A stretch of 64,000 nt of DNA from Edaphobacter sp. (GTDB lineage Bacteria; Acidobacteriota; Terriglobia; Terriglobales; Acidobacteriaceae), in the NCBI GenBank assembly GCA_025462645.1, contig JAOAPB010000074.1, positions 1-64,000 on the forward strand, in the 5' to 3' direction. The notes below the pieces were generated by a model. It saw nothing but the letters and a program-made list of their open reading frames with translations, did not search any database and was not told where the DNA came from. The position numbers and the translations under genes are program-made. Position 1 is the stretch's first letter. The number at the start of each line of letters is the position of its first letter. Shown in pieces: positions 1-9,982 of this stretch.

Positions 1-186
1 GTCTTCATAGGGCTGGCCCTGCTCTATGGAGAGGTGCCGGAGCTGCACGGCATGTACGCACTCACGCTGCTCGCCGTGACCTTCCTCGGTCTGATCTACG
101 TGGCCCAGCGACAAGTTCGCCTGAAGCATACGGTGGGCACAGCAGGATTCGAACCTACGACCACCGGTGTGAATCGACTAATTTAA
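1..186 (+). CDS. 3' end of an unidentified membrane protein gene (5' truncated by the window)
   Basis: The frame is open from base 1 to a TAA at 184-186 and gives 61 residues. The first ~40 form a hydrophobic membrane segment (GLALLYGEV...LTLLAVTFLGLIYVA) followed by a basic tail (RQVRLKH). The last ~18 residues (VGTAGFEPTTTGVNRLI) are antisense to a tRNA 3' half. GFEPTT is what a tRNA T-arm gives when read on the opposite strand, so this tail is probably not ancestral protein sequence. The family cannot be named from this much sequence. Confidence 0.5.
   Translation, partial: VFIGLALLYGEVPELHGMYALTLLAVTFLGLIYVAQRQVRLKHTVGTAGFEPTTTGVNRLI
132..172 (-). other. 3' half of a tRNA gene, attachment-site-like remnant
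   Basis: On the minus strand this reads a complete T-arm (stem GTAGG, loop TTCGAAT, stem CCTGC at 158-142), the acceptor 3' strand TGTGCCC (141-135), a discriminator A and CC, followed by G rather than A. Upstream of the anticodon region (above ~172) the sequence does not pair with the anticodon stem, and no D-arm or 5' acceptor strand follows. Only the 3' half is present, as at the distal end of an element inserted into a tRNA gene. The identity is uncertain; an anticodon CAC (Val) is one reading. Confidence 0.6.
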
Positions 187-322
187 TGTAGATACAGGGA
201 CTTAGCCGCCATAAAAGACCCTGTAACCGGGTAAAACTAGGGCCTTGTGCCCTTTCTGTGCCCCTCGTAGCTGGGTTTGTGCCATCGATCTTTTACACCA
301 AACTCGGTCGCTAGGCCGGACA

Positions 323-653
323 AGAGTGCCGATTCACGCAACGAGTACGGAAGCTCTGCCATCGAAGTACTCTTTCGCTGCGCCGGAGGCCGAGAATGTG
401 GTGCTTACCACGGTGAAAAGGGCCGAGGGCAGCGATGCACGTCTTCAGGTTGTATGAGTGGGCAGGAAAGAGCGGTGATGTCCAGAGGAAGGTTCCCGCA
501 GGGGCAAAGAAGGTCCAACTGGATAACCTGATGGAGCAGTCGGAAGGCTCGGCGCTTTCCCTGAAGGATGGCAATATAGTTATTGTTCCTGTGCATCCAT
601 ACGAGATCGTAACTGTACAGGTCGACCGCAAGAGTGAAATTTGCGATCTTTAG
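323..653 (+). pseudogene. C-terminal remnant of a GH38 alpha-mannosidase, frameshifted
   Basis: Two frames join into the C-terminal end of a family-38 glycoside hydrolase. Frame 2 (about 345-432) gives LPSKYSFAAPEAENVVLTTV then KRAEGSDA. Frame 3 (about 435-653) gives VFRLYEWAGKSGDVQ, then NLMEQSEGSALSL and VPVHPYEIVTVQVD, then a stop. The RxYEWAGKxG and HPYEIxTV blocks are typical of the last beta domain of bacterial GH38 enzymes. A one-base deletion near 430-437 breaks the frame, and no catalytic domain lies upstream. It is a 5'-deleted, frameshifted relic. Confidence 0.72.
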
Positions 654-851
654 AGCACTGCGCTCACTGCCTTATTCTGCAGGGGTGCCGAGCCATGGTG
701 CTACGTGGAACTTGATGTCCCCGATCCAGTTAACCCACCCTTTCGAGAGCACAAGCGCCAATCTTGGAGATTTCTGGGGTGAACTCCATAAATGCTCTGC
801 TGGGCACGCAATCATATCGGTCATTCGAATAGGCGATCTTCAAAATGGAGT

Positions 852-921
852 TTGACGATGGCCCAACACCATCTTATACTTGCTGCCGCACGATAAGCAT
901 AAATTTTTGCGTATTATGCAA
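852..921 (+). promoter_or_regulatory. Promoter and tandem IclR-type operator for the secreted-hydrolase operon
   Basis: TTGACG (852-857) and TATACT (875-880) with a 17-bp spacer form a sigma-70-type promoter. Immediately downstream lies the palindrome TTGCGTATTATGCAA (907-921). A weaker copy, CCGCACGATAAGCAT (886-900), sits exactly 21 bp upstream of it. The pair covers the predicted start, the expected place for a repressor. A TTGACA at 929-934 could be a second -35, but no good -10 follows it. Apart from these sites nothing coding is seen between 657 and 1005. Confidence 0.68.
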
Positions 922-1005
922 TAAATATTTGACACCTTACTAACCGACCAAACCTAAGCCGTATATACGGTCTTTTGGTTTCCGATAATGATCGCGAGGA
1001 TATCG

Positions 1006-2913
1006 ATGAAGAAAAACCTGTTAGCTTTTGCCGCGGTACTCCTCATAACGACCGCCGCCCTCTCAACAGGTCCTTCCTTTCGACCCGACGCCAGATTTAC
1101 GGGGTCCACGACCCAAGGCTGGCACCCACTTGGTCAAGCGAAATGGACTGCCAATGCGGGGACAATCACAGGAACACCGGACAGTGCGGGCGGTGGATGG
1201 CTGGTTCTCGATAAATCCTACCAGGACATCAGCGTCTACACAGAGTTCCGCTGCGATGAGGGATGCGAGACAGGAGTTCTTTTACGTGCGGAAAAGTTGC
1301 CGAATGGAGGCATGAAAGGCTTCTATATCTCGCTGAACGACTCATCCTTGACCACGTACTCGGTAATTATTGGCCCCAACGGAGAGATCGAAAAGCGTGA
1401 CAAATCGCCGCGAGGCGGCCTACTGGCTCGCGTGACTCCTCCTCCCCCTTCGCAAGCCCAGGGTGACAACAGACCACGACCGCAGAGGTCAAATATCGAT
1501 CTCCCGCTGAAAGCTCCGGACACCTCGTTTCGTGCCCATGGATGGAACAGCATTGAAATCTTCTTCGACGCCAATACGATCCGGTCGTTCCTCAATGATG
1601 GGCATCAACAAGGTGCAATCGCGGAAGACGGCTATGGCTCTATCGCGTTGTACGCAGGCGGTAAAGGCTCAGTACAATTTCGTGGCACTGCTTACACCGA
1701 CATGTCATTGAAAATACGCGATGAGGAGAAGGTCGGACCTCGATTTAGGAAGCAGCGACTGAACGATTTTTATTATTCCTGGGGTACTGCGGCTGCGGAC
1801 TTCAACCACGATGGCGTGCTCGATATCATTTCCGGACCCTATATCTACTACGGGCCAGACTATCGAAAATCTCGGGAGATCTATTACGCACTCAGTTCCA
1901 ACCCGACAACTGAATTTGCAACCGACTCCACGATGGAGTTCGTGGCTGATGTCAATGACGATGGCTGGCCTGACGTGATCACGGTTATGTTTGGAGGCGG
2001 CCCTGGAGTTCAACTCTACATTAACCCGAAAGGCGAGAATCGCCGTTGGCAGAAATTTGCGGTCGGGACAGGTGTACAGAGTGAGATCGCGGTCCTACAG
2101 GATATCGATGGCGACGGTAAACCCGAACTGATTTACTCCGGGGATGGGCGCGTGCGCTTTGCAAAACCCGATCCCGCCCACCCTACAGATAAGTGGACAG
2201 TGCACGATGTGTCAGAAAGTGGTTATGGTGCAGGTCATGGCATTGGCGTTGGCGACATTAACGGCGATGGCCGCGTTGACATTGTGAATCCCTACGGATG
2301 GTGGGAACAGCCTGCGGCCGGAGCTTCTTCCAGCCCATGGATATACCATCCTGCGGCCTTCGCTCATTTTGGGCGAGGGATGATGGGTGGGAGTGTGATG
2401 GCTGTCTACGACGTGAACGGTGATGGGCTCAATGACGTTGTCACCTCGCTGAATGCACACGGCTGGGGACTCGCGTGGTACGAACAGAAGCGTGATCCGC
2501 AAGGCGCCATTACGTTTATAGAACACATGGTGATGGACGATTTCTCGACAAAAAATGCCGGAGGCGTTACGTTCTCAGAGCTTCATGGCACGGGATTCGC
2601 CGATGTCGATGGCGATGGTATTCCGGATTTTATTGTTGGAAAACGCTACTTCTCACATCTCGACACAAATCTCGATCCCGACCCACGAGGCGCCCCCGTT
2701 CTCTATTGGTATAAGACAGTTCGAAACCGTAATGCCCCCGGAGGAGCAGAGTTGATTCCAGAGCTTGTTGATACCCATAGCGGGGTTGGGTCAGATGTGC
2801 TGGCAGTCGATCTCAACCACGATGGGGCAGTGGATATCGTGACATCTACGCGATTCGGAAGCTTTATCTATTGGGGAACTCCACGCCATGTTGTGCTTCG
2901 ATCAAAGAAATAG
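1006..2913 (+). CDS. Secreted DUF1080 (3-keto-disaccharide hydrolase-type) protein with FG-GAP/VCBS repeats
   Basis: The product has 635 aa. The ATG at 1006 is preferred over the in-frame ATG at 988 because GAGGA (995-999) is well spaced and the protein then opens with a clean signal peptide ([20 protein letters not shown]). Residues ~30-225 form a concanavalin-like DUF1080 domain. Residues ~235-620 contain seven calcium-loop FG-GAP motifs, among them [45 protein letters not shown] and [12 protein letters not shown]1080 proteins act on or bind oxidised disaccharides, and FG-GAP blades build a beta-propeller, so an exported carbohydrate-binding or hydrolytic role is inferred. It is first in a three-gene run with two esterases, downstream of a tandem IclR-type operator. 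Confidence 0.82.
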   Translation: MKKNLLAFAAVLLITTAALSTGPSFRPDARFTGSTTQGWHPLGQAKWTANAGTITGTPDSAGGGWLVLDKSYQDISVYTEFRCDEGCETGVLLRAEKLPNGGMKGFYISLNDSSLTTYSVIIGPNGEIEKRDKSPRGGLLARVTPPPPSQAQGDNRPRPQRSNIDLPLKAPDTSFRAHGWNSIEIFFDANTIRSFLNDGHQQGAIAEDGYGSIALYAGGKGSVQFRGTAYTDMSLKIRDEEKVGPRFRKQRLNDFYYSWGTAAADFNHDGVLDIISGPYIYYGPDYRKSREIYYALSSNPTTEFATDSTMEFVADVNDDGWPDVITVMFGGGPGVQLYINPKGENRRWQKFAVGTGVQSEIAVLQDIDGDGKPELIYSGDGRVRFAKPDPAHPTDKWTVHDVSESGYGAGHGIGVGDINGDGRVDIVNPYGWWEQPAAGASSSPWIYHPAAFAHFGRGMMGGSVMAVYDVNGDGLNDVVTSLNAHGWGLAWYEQKRDPQGAITFIEHMVMDDFSTKNAGGVTFSELHGTGFADVDGDGIPDFIVGKRYFSHLDTNLDPDPRGAPVLYWYKTVRNRNAPGGAELIPELVDTHSGVGSDVLAVDLNHDGAVDIVTSTRFGSFIYWGTPRHVVLRSKK

Positions 2914-2948
2914 TTACGGCTAAATCTAGAACATTTAGGAGTGAGAAG

Positions 2949-4706
2949 ATGAAGCCGCGAGATGACGAATCCGTCTCTACCGAAGGAACCTTGTTAGGAA
3001 GGCGTGCCTTCATCGGAGGTTTTGCAGGCACTACTGTCGGGTTCGCTGCGTCTCTAGCCTCTCCCTTAGAGGGAGTACGGGTATCGAAGGAATCGCGCCA
3101 CCTAACGGAATCCGATAACTCCACCGTGGCAGAGACCAGCGCGGGTAAGATACGTGGATTTAGACACAACGGTGTCTATGTCTTCAAAGGAATTCCTTAC
3201 GGAGCTCCCGCCTCGGGCCGTAATCGTTTCATGGCACCCGCGAAACCAGAGCCATGGATAGGAGTACGCAATGCTCTTCACTACGGCCCAGTCTGCTTCA
3301 TGCAGGATCAGCTTTTCCTTCAAACAGATTACAGAAATCTTGCAGCGACCGACGAAGACGCGTTTTTACTACATCGTGGATCCGCAGTGATGGTCCCGGG
3401 GGAAGACTGTCTGCGCTTGAACCTGTGGACTCCGGAGATTCGTGGCTCTCACAAACGTCCTGTCATGGTCTATATGCATGGCGGAGGCTTCGCGAACGGT
3501 TGCGCACACGATTTGCTTTCGTATGAAGGGGCGAGTCTCGCTCAAAATCACGATGCGGTGGTGGTAAATCACAACCATCGGCTGAACGCATTCGGTTATC
3601 TCAACCTTTCCCGTATTGGTGGAGAGGAATTTGCGAACTCCGTCAACTGCGGTCTGTTGGACCTTGTTGCTGTGTTGCAATGGGTCCGAGAGAACATAAC
3701 GACCTTCGGCGGCGATCCAGAAAATGTTACGATCTTCGGCCAGTCCGGCGGCGGCGGCAAGGTTGTAGCGTTGATGGCGATCCCCGCTGCAAAGGGACTC
3801 TTCCATCGCGCTATTGTGCAGAGCGGACCATATCTGAGAATGCTATCTTCGGACTATTCAACAGAAGTTGCGGAAAAAGTTATGGCCGAATTGGAAATCC
3901 CAAAGGCGAGTATTCGCGATCTGCAAACGGTGGAACCGCGCCGTCTCTCTGCGGCGGCCGCCGAAGTGATGCGGAAGTTGTCCAAAAGGCCGTCTACTCT
4001 ACGAGACAGCTTTGGCGCAACCGGGTGGGCACCAACAGTAGACGGACACATCCTCCCAGCGCATCCCTTTGATCCTTCTGCTCCCGCAATCTCTGCAGAT
4101 GTTCCACTAATGACAGGAACTAACCTGAACGAATTCGTCAGCGGTCTGGACCACCAGGATGCTCAATCGATGACGTCGGAGCAGATGGAGCAGCACGTCC
4201 GGGAGAGTTTCGGTGACGATACCTCCGCAATCATTGCCGCTTACAGGAATGAATATCCAAATGCCAGTCCATTCACTCTTTATGCGGCTATAGCTGCTTC
4301 GCGCTTCCGTATACCGTCGGGGGAGCAGGCGGCTCAAAAAGCCGCATTGGGGCGTGCACCGTCCTACTCGTATCTCTATTCGTGGCGCACCCCAGTACTT
4401 GACGACCGAGTAGGTACATTTCATGCCTCTGAGATCTCATTTGCATTCGACAACGCAGCCCTTTGCGATCACTACAGCGCCAGCGCGCCAGAAGCGCTAA
4501 CGCTCTCTCGGCAGATGGGCGCTGCCTGGGTTGCCTTTGCGCGCACTGGCAATCCAAATCATGGAGAGCTGCCTCACTGGCCCGCTTACGATGCCGAGTC
4601 GAAATCGACCATGATCTTTGATTCTCCATGCAGAGTGAAACGCGATCCTGAAGGTGTCGGCCTCCGACTAATCGCTGCCTCAAACCGGTCGGCAAGGAAT
4701 TCTTGA
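2949..4706 (+). CDS. Carboxylesterase type B, Tat-exported
   Basis: The product has 585 aa. The start at 2949 is set by AGGAG (2937-2941) seven bases upstream. The N-terminus has a twin-arginine signal ([11 protein letters not shown] at ~17-27). The carboxylesterase-B fold is clear: oxyanion MHGGGFANG near residue 176, nucleophile Ser266 in FGQSGGGGK, a likely acid Glu395 in TGTNLNEF, and His492 in GTFHASE. The family normally has GESAGG; here it is GQSGGG, so the residue before Ser is Gln. It would hydrolyse carboxylic esters in the periplasm. The gene lies 35 bp after the DUF1080 gene and 33 bp before another esterase, so removal of acyl decorations from a carbohydrate is a reasonable inference. 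The substrate is unknown. Confidence 0.88.
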   Translation: MKPRDDESVSTEGTLLGRRAFIGGFAGTTVGFAASLASPLEGVRVSKESRHLTESDNSTVAETSAGKIRGFRHNGVYVFKGIPYGAPASGRNRFMAPAKPEPWIGVRNALHYGPVCFMQDQLFLQTDYRNLAATDEDAFLLHRGSAVMVPGEDCLRLNLWTPEIRGSHKRPVMVYMHGGGFANGCAHDLLSYEGASLAQNHDAVVVNHNHRLNAFGYLNLSRIGGEEFANSVNCGLLDLVAVLQWVRENITTFGGDPENVTIFGQSGGGGKVVALMAIPAAKGLFHRAIVQSGPYLRMLSSDYSTEVAEKVMAELEIPKASIRDLQTVEPRRLSAAAAEVMRKLSKRPSTLRDSFGATGWAPTVDGHILPAHPFDPSAPAISADVPLMTGTNLNEFVSGLDHQDAQSMTSEQMEQHVRESFGDDTSAIIAAYRNEYPNASPFTLYAAIAASRFRIPSGEQAAQKAALGRAPSYSYLYSWRTPVLDDRVGTFHASEISFAFDNAALCDHYSASAPEALTLSRQMGAAWVAFARTGNPNHGELPHWPAYDAESKSTMIFDSPCRVKRDPEGVGLRLIAASNRSARNS

Positions 4707-4739
4707 ATCATTCAAAAGTTTCTATTCAAGTAGGCTTGT

Positions 4740-5813
4740 ATGCATCGATATCTCACCTCATTCACAATCTCTCTGCTGCTGTGCAGTGGCAAACAAATCA
4801 CATCAGCTCAACAGGCTCAATCGAGGATCTCAGAGGATCAGAGCGTAGTCGATGCGGATGGCACTGCTCACCTCACGCGCGTTGTGCCGGTCCCATACAC
4901 CGTTAGTCCGGAGGCGCGAACATCTCTCGCGAAACCGGTTGTTAATCCACCCATCGGAGAAACCCTGGCGGCCAAGCGTGCGCGCACGGATGCATATCAT
5001 CACACCGATACGGCAGCATATTTGGCGTTATACCCATCGCATATAGAAGAGAGCTCCATTGGAGGAGTGCCTGCTCGGGTCGTTACTCCCGCAACCGGCG
5101 TTGCTGCTGACAGGAAGGATCGTGTCATCATCAATCTTCATGGGGGAGGATTCACGACCGATTCCGGGTCGCTAACTGAGTCCGTGCCTATCGCTGGCCT
5201 TACGCGTACAAAGGTGGTCGCAGTGCTCTATCGCTTAGCACCGGAGAATCCGTTTCCTGCTGCCGTCGAAGATGCTGTCGCGGTGTATCGCGAGATCCTG
5301 AAGACGTATCGGCCCAACCACATTGTCGTCTATGGGGCATCTGCTGGAGCGATCCTTACCGGCCAGATGGCCTTAAAGCTGAAGATGTTAGGTCTTCCAC
5401 TACCCGCAGCGCTTGGGTTGTTCTCGACCACTGGCGACTTTTCTGTTGGGGGAGATACACAGGCGATGTATACCGTTACAGGCGTAGCAGGAAGACTCAA
5501 TCCTCCTCGTCGTGATCGCCAATTTTTAACGGAATATGTCGGATCGGCAGATCCAAGAGATCCCATCCTTTCTCCACTCCGTGCCGACCTAAGAGGAATG
5601 CCGCCTACACTCTTCCTCAGCAGCACTAGAGACATGATGCTAAGTCCTACGACGGTTCTACATCGGGCGTTCCTACAGGCCGGAGTCGATGCCAGGCTAG
5701 TGATCTTCGAAGGACTGAATCACGGCTTTTGGTATGAAGCGGGTCTACCCGAGTCGAGAGAAGCCAACGGTATTATTGCTACTTTCTTTCTAACGCATCT
5801 CGGACTTAAGTAG
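4740..5813 (+). CDS. Exported alpha/beta hydrolase, hormone-sensitive-lipase family esterase
   Basis: The product has 357 aa with an N-terminal signal peptide (LTSFTISLLLCSG). The HSL-family oxyanion motif NLHGGGF lies around His134. The nucleophile is Ser201 in YGASAGA, the acid is probably Asp298 in STRDMML, and the base is His328 in LNHGFWY. AGTAGG ends six bases before the ATG. It is the third gene of the run 1006-5813 and presumably shares the promoter at 852-880. Together with the preceding carboxylesterase it gives two exported esterases of different families in one operon, which points to an acylated substrate. The acyl group cannot be told from sequence. Confidence 0.87.
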   Translation: MHRYLTSFTISLLLCSGKQITSAQQAQSRISEDQSVVDADGTAHLTRVVPVPYTVSPEARTSLAKPVVNPPIGETLAAKRARTDAYHHTDTAAYLALYPSHIEESSIGGVPARVVTPATGVAADRKDRVIINLHGGGFTTDSGSLTESVPIAGLTRTKVVAVLYRLAPENPFPAAVEDAVAVYREILKTYRPNHIVVYGASAGAILTGQMALKLKMLGLPLPAALGLFSTTGDFSVGGDTQAMYTVTGVAGRLNPPRRDRQFLTEYVGSADPRDPILSPLRADLRGMPPTLFLSSTRDMMLSPTTVLHRAFLQAGVDARLVIFEGLNHGFWYEAGLPESREANGIIATFFLTHLGLK

Positions 5814-5964
5814 TCACTCAGTTGACTTTGTGCCTTGGGCACATGGCAATACTTACGTTTCGTTCGATCTCCTCCGCTGCCCTTACTTAAAACTGGGTTT
5901 TGGGGGGGAAGAGGTATACCCATTTGTCAACCTCCGACGTCGACCCCCACATCAACATAATTTC

Positions 5965-6034
5965 TTGACGGCTGTTCTTTTTCATTGTTACGATGCTCTC
6001 GCTAATGATGCAACATACATTGCGTATTACGCAA
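5965..6034 (+). promoter_or_regulatory. Promoter and tandem IclR-type operator for the TonB receptor
   Basis: TTGACG (5965-5970) and TACGAT (5989-5994), spaced 18 bp, predict a start near 6001. The perfect palindrome TTGCGTATTACGCAA follows at 6020-6034. A weaker copy, TCGCTAATGATGCAA, lies at 5999-6013, exactly 21 bp upstream. Both copies lie at or after the predicted start, consistent with repression. The rest of the 5814-6064 gap holds nothing recognisable. Confidence 0.7.
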
Positions 6035-6078
6035 TTATTTTTATAAAGAACATTGTGACGTCTTAGGAGGCGCTGAGA

Positions 6079-9000
6079 ATGAAATTCAATTCGCAAAACT
6101 TCGTGAATGCATGTGCGACTGTGCTGCTCTTGACGGCCGCAGTAGCTGGTGCCCAAGTTCGATCAGCCACGATTACAGGTACAGCTACCGATTCGAGCGG
6201 AGCCGTCATTGTCGACGCCGATGTCATAGCAAGGGATGAATCGACGAACGTTGAATATACGGGGAAGACGACGCAGACAGGACAATACACTATTCCATAC
6301 CTAGCGGCGGGAACCTATACAGTCATCGTCAATAAGAGCGGCTTCCGGAAATACACCGCTACGGGAGTGCACCTCGGCGCTTCGCAAATCGTAAAAGTCG
6401 ATGGAATCTTGAGCGTTGGCACAGCAACGGAACAGATTGACATTCAAGCGTCGACGGTTCAGCTTCAGTCGGAAAGCAGCACGATCACAGCGGCAATTAG
6501 TGCGCAGGTAATTGATGCAATTCCCAACGTCACGCAGAACCCGCTCTATTACGCCACGCTCCAGAATGGCGTCCAACCCCGCAATCAGACTGCAAACAGC
6601 CAGACATTGAATTCGTTCGGCATCGGTGTTGCCGGCCGCTCTCAGTATTCTTCGATCGGAGTCAATGGAGGTCGTGCATTTGAGAATGACATTCAGCTTG
6701 ATGGGCTTCCAATTACCGGTGCCGGTTTCAACGAAGCGGCAATCATTCCTAACCAGGAAGGCATCCAGGAAGTAAGGGTTATCAGCAATAATTTTACTGC
6801 CGACTATGGACGCGGTATGTCCGTGATGGCAATTAATACCAAGTCGGGCGGCAATCAGTTTCATGGCCAAGCCTCTTACATGATTCGCAATGAAGCTCTC
6901 AACGCAAATACACCGGGAAATAAAATGCAAGGAATTCGCCGACCTGCCTTCAAGGTGAATGATTTTGGAGGTGGGCTGTCCGGTCCGATCATCAAAAACA
7001 AACTGTTCTTTTCGTCGAGCTACCACTTCCTTCGTTTCAACCAGGGCCAGACCTATCTACAGACGGTACCGACTGCCCTCGAACGGGTGGGCAATTTCAG
7101 CCAAACCTTGCAGCAGGATGCGAGTGGACGGCCCGTACCGGCACAGCTTTTCGATCCGTACCATGTGACTCAAATCGGGACGAATCTCTATGAAAGAGCC
7201 CAGATTCCGAACGCGATCATTCCAAACCCAAATCCGGTGGCTCTTTTGATGTATACCTTCTATCCGGTCCCGAATAGAACACCGGACGATGTGTATAACA
7301 CGAATAACTACACCTCGACTGTAGCCAACTCGGTGCGTAGACATACGCTCAGCAATCGTGTTGACTACAAGCTCGGCAAACATTCAATCTATGGCAGCGG
7401 TGGTCTCGACTTCGGAACCATTCAGCAGCCACGTGCCTTTGGCACGGCGCCGTTCAACAATGCTCCGACAACAACTAAAGACAACAACTACTATGCGCAG
7501 ATTGGCGACACGATCATTGTGAGGCCCACCCTCTACGTCGACGTCCGCTATGGTGCTACGAGGATCAATACAATCAACGTTGCCGGTAATCAGTCGGGCT
7601 TCACCCAATATGCTGATTTCGGCATCGCGCCCGCGACGCAAGCACTCTTTGCCGTCATGGGTTCCGCTCCTGTCGTCAATCCAGGCGCAAATAGCTTCTC
7701 CACACAAACGGGCGGAGGAAGCAACTGGTCGGCTCTTGCCAGCGGACAGTTTGCGAACAAGCGCGAGTATCAGATCGCTCATGCAGTCAACGGCAGCGTC
7801 ACAAAGGTGGCGGGTAACTGGACCTACAAAGCGGGCGCGGAGTATCGCGTTATGCTGGCCAATTACACCGACTTTGAGGAGGGCTCAGCAAACATCGGCG
7901 GATGCTGCGCTTCGGATCCAGGTGGAAACTATTCCTTCAAGTATGTGACCGCTTCAGGCGGCTCTGCGCCCAACAATACATCCCCACAGGTAAGTGGCAT
8001 CAATGGAGCAACCATGTTGCTGGGGCAGGGAGTATGGTTTGTCCGTCCAGGTGCGAACCTCAAACCGTCGTATGCAGCAAAATACTTCGCTGTTTACTCT
8101 CAGAATGATTGGAAGGTGAAGCCAAACCTGACGATCAACTTAGGCCTGCGCTGGGATGTGCAACCTGGACTTACAGAGCGATATAACCGAATGACGGCAG
8201 TCGATCTAACAAAGAAGAATCCTTTTGGATCCATGGGAGTCTTCGCCTTCCCCAGTGTAAATGGTTATAGCCGAAATCTCTGGGATACCGAGTACCACGA
8301 CTTTCAACCACGTGTCGGATTTGCTTATCAGCCGCTCGCGGGAACCGTGATCCGCGGCGGATTTGGTATCACCTATATGCCAAGCAACACTGGCTATTTC
8401 TCCAGCTCGAACGACTACGGTGGCGCTCCATTCGCCGCAGGAAACCAGGCACTTCCCTACGGTAACAATCCCAATGGTGTACCGGTGACACGCCTGTCAG
8501 ATGCGGCTCCCTTAGTAGCTGCTGTAGGCGCAAACCAGGCTGCTCCCCAGATCTACGGAACATCAACCACATATTTCGACCGGCACCTAAAGAATCAGGT
8601 CGCCAAGCAGGCAAATGTCTTTGTGGAACAAGCATTCGGCAAGGGCGATCAGTGGATTATGTCCCTTGGCTGGAGCGGTTCGTTTTCTAACAACCTCACC
8701 ACACGCAGCCAACCCTTCCAGAACCTCCAGAGTGTTGACCCAACAGTGCTAGGCACGTGGAAATCGCAGTACGTAGCAAGCAATGGTGCGACGAACCCGG
8801 CAAACGTCCTGGTCTCTAACCCCTATCAAACCGGCAGCTCACTGATTCCCTTCCAGGGAGCATTATCGGCTCGCACAATCCAGCAGCAGATACCATATAT
8901 GCCGTACCCGCTTCTCTGGGGCGCATCGCTTGACGGTTCGCGCGGATACGCGAGCTACAACTCGTTGCAGGCTCGGCTGGCTCACTCCTTCACCTCTGGT

Positions 9001-9843
9001 CTTAATCTGCAATTGAACTATACCTGGAGTAAGGAACTGGACTACGTCACAACACCAATAGAAGACGGCCAAGGCGTCAACTCTGGCGGTACCGTTGGCA
9101 CGCCTGACATCATTAACAATGGCCTCAATAGAAACTATGGTCTAGCTGATGTGCCACATCGTTTCGTCGCAACGGTTGTGTACAACTCTCCATTCGGCAA
9201 AAACGGGAAGCATGCATTTAGTAACCCAATCGGACGTTTTCTTCTGGGCGACTGGAGCCTTGGTTCGGTGGTTAGCTTGCAAGGTGGTATGCCCGTCGTT
9301 GTCAATATGGCAAATAGTGGTTCTTTGACGTCACGTGTCAATCGGGTGGCGGGACAGCCTATCCAGGTTCCGACCGCTTTGCAGCGTCGCTATGATGGTA
9401 AAACGACCGTTACACTTCCCTGCGGAAAGACGGTCACTCCAGGTAAATACCAGCTACTGAAGTACAACGCCTGCGCGTTCTCAGGACGAACACTGACCAC
9501 TGCGAATGGAAGCATTGTGCCGGATATCTACTGGATTGGAAACCACTCACAAACTAGCGGCGATATGCGTGGGCTGGCCCGCTACAATGTCGACTTTAGT
9601 CTTCGTCGTGCCTTCCCAATTTATGAGCGGTACCGGATCGATGTTTCAGCTGAGGTGTCGAATCTGCTCAACAACGCCCAGTACAACGGAACTTTCGTCG
9701 GAGCGCTTGGATCTCCTAATCTTGTCAACAACTCTGCAAACGGTTTCATTCCTGGGCTTGGAACGAGCAGCACGTTCGGAACACTTAACGTCAACAGCTT
9801 CGACGCACGTCAGATTCAGATGCATGCAAGATTTATCTTCTAA
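6079..9843 (+). CDS. TonB-dependent receptor, Oar-like, with carboxypeptidase-regulatory N-terminal domain
   Basis: The product has 1254 aa and AGGAGG sits at 6065-6070. After a signal peptide (TVLLLTAAVAGAQ) residues ~27-115 form a carboxypeptidase-regulatory-like beta sandwich (ITGTATDSSGAVIVDADV ... YTVIVNKSGF). A plug follows at ~140-270 (INTKSGGNQFHG), then a long 22-strand-type barrel. The protein ends in an outer-membrane-type aromatic terminus (MHARFIF). This is the acidobacterial counterpart of SusC-like porins and would import large glycans or their products with TonB energy. A tandem IclR-type operator lies in its leader. A hairpin follows its stop. Confidence 0.92.
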   Translation: MKFNSQNFVNACATVLLLTAAVAGAQVRSATITGTATDSSGAVIVDADVIARDESTNVEYTGKTTQTGQYTIPYLAAGTYTVIVNKSGFRKYTATGVHLGASQIVKVDGILSVGTATEQIDIQASTVQLQSESSTITAAISAQVIDAIPNVTQNPLYYATLQNGVQPRNQTANSQTLNSFGIGVAGRSQYSSIGVNGGRAFENDIQLDGLPITGAGFNEAAIIPNQEGIQEVRVISNNFTADYGRGMSVMAINTKSGGNQFHGQASYMIRNEALNANTPGNKMQGIRRPAFKVNDFGGGLSGPIIKNKLFFSSSYHFLRFNQGQTYLQTVPTALERVGNFSQTLQQDASGRPVPAQLFDPYHVTQIGTNLYERAQIPNAIIPNPNPVALLMYTFYPVPNRTPDDVYNTNNYTSTVANSVRRHTLSNRVDYKLGKHSIYGSGGLDFGTIQQPRAFGTAPFNNAPTTTKDNNYYAQIGDTIIVRPTLYVDVRYGATRINTINVAGNQSGFTQYADFGIAPATQALFAVMGSAPVVNPGANSFSTQTGGGSNWSALASGQFANKREYQIAHAVNGSVTKVAGNWTYKAGAEYRVMLANYTDFEEGSANIGGCCASDPGGNYSFKYVTASGGSAPNNTSPQVSGINGATMLLGQGVWFVRPGANLKPSYAAKYFAVYSQNDWKVKPNLTINLGLRWDVQPGLTERYNRMTAVDLTKKNPFGSMGVFAFPSVNGYSRNLWDTEYHDFQPRVGFAYQPLAGTVIRGGFGITYMPSNTGYFSSSNDYGGAPFAAGNQALPYGNNPNGVPVTRLSDAAPLVAAVGANQAAPQIYGTSTTYFDRHLKNQVAKQANVFVEQAFGKGDQWIMSLGWSGSFSNNLTTRSQPFQNLQSVDPTVLGTWKSQYVASNGATNPANVLVSNPYQTGSSLIPFQGALSARTIQQQIPYMPYPLLWGASLDGSRGYASYNSLQARLAHSFTSGLNLQLNYTWSKELDYVTTPIEDGQGVNSGGTVGTPDIINNGLNRNYGLADVPHRFVATVVYNSPFGKNGKHAFSNPIGRFLLGDWSLGSVVSLQGGMPVVVNMANSGSLTSRVNRVAGQPIQVPTALQRRYDGKTTVTLPCGKTVTPGKYQLLKYNACAFSGRTLTTANGSIVPDIYWIGNHSQTSGDMRGLARYNVDFSLRRAFPIYERYRIDVSAEVSNLLNNAQYNGTFVGALGSPNLVNNSANGFIPGLGTSSTFGTLNVNSFDARQIQMHARFIF

Positions 9844-9855
9844 CCGGCCATGGCT

Positions 9856-9884
9856 GTAGTCTGGCATTCCCTTTGCCAGGCTAC
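9856..9884 (+). terminator. Hairpin after the TonB receptor gene
   Basis: GTAGTCTGGCA (9856-9866) pairs over 11 bp with TGCCAGGCTAC (9874-9884) around a 7-nt loop, with one G-T pair. There is no T-run after it, so it is a weak intrinsic terminator at best. It may instead protect the upstream message or reduce read-through into the PQQ dehydrogenase gene. Confidence 0.5.
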
Positions 9885-9982
9885 GCCCATGACTTATCCC
9901 TAAACTTTTTTCAAAACGAAATGGTTCTTTCGGTACTCTCGCTGGACATACTGCAAAGAGGATTTGAATTGAAAAGGCATCC

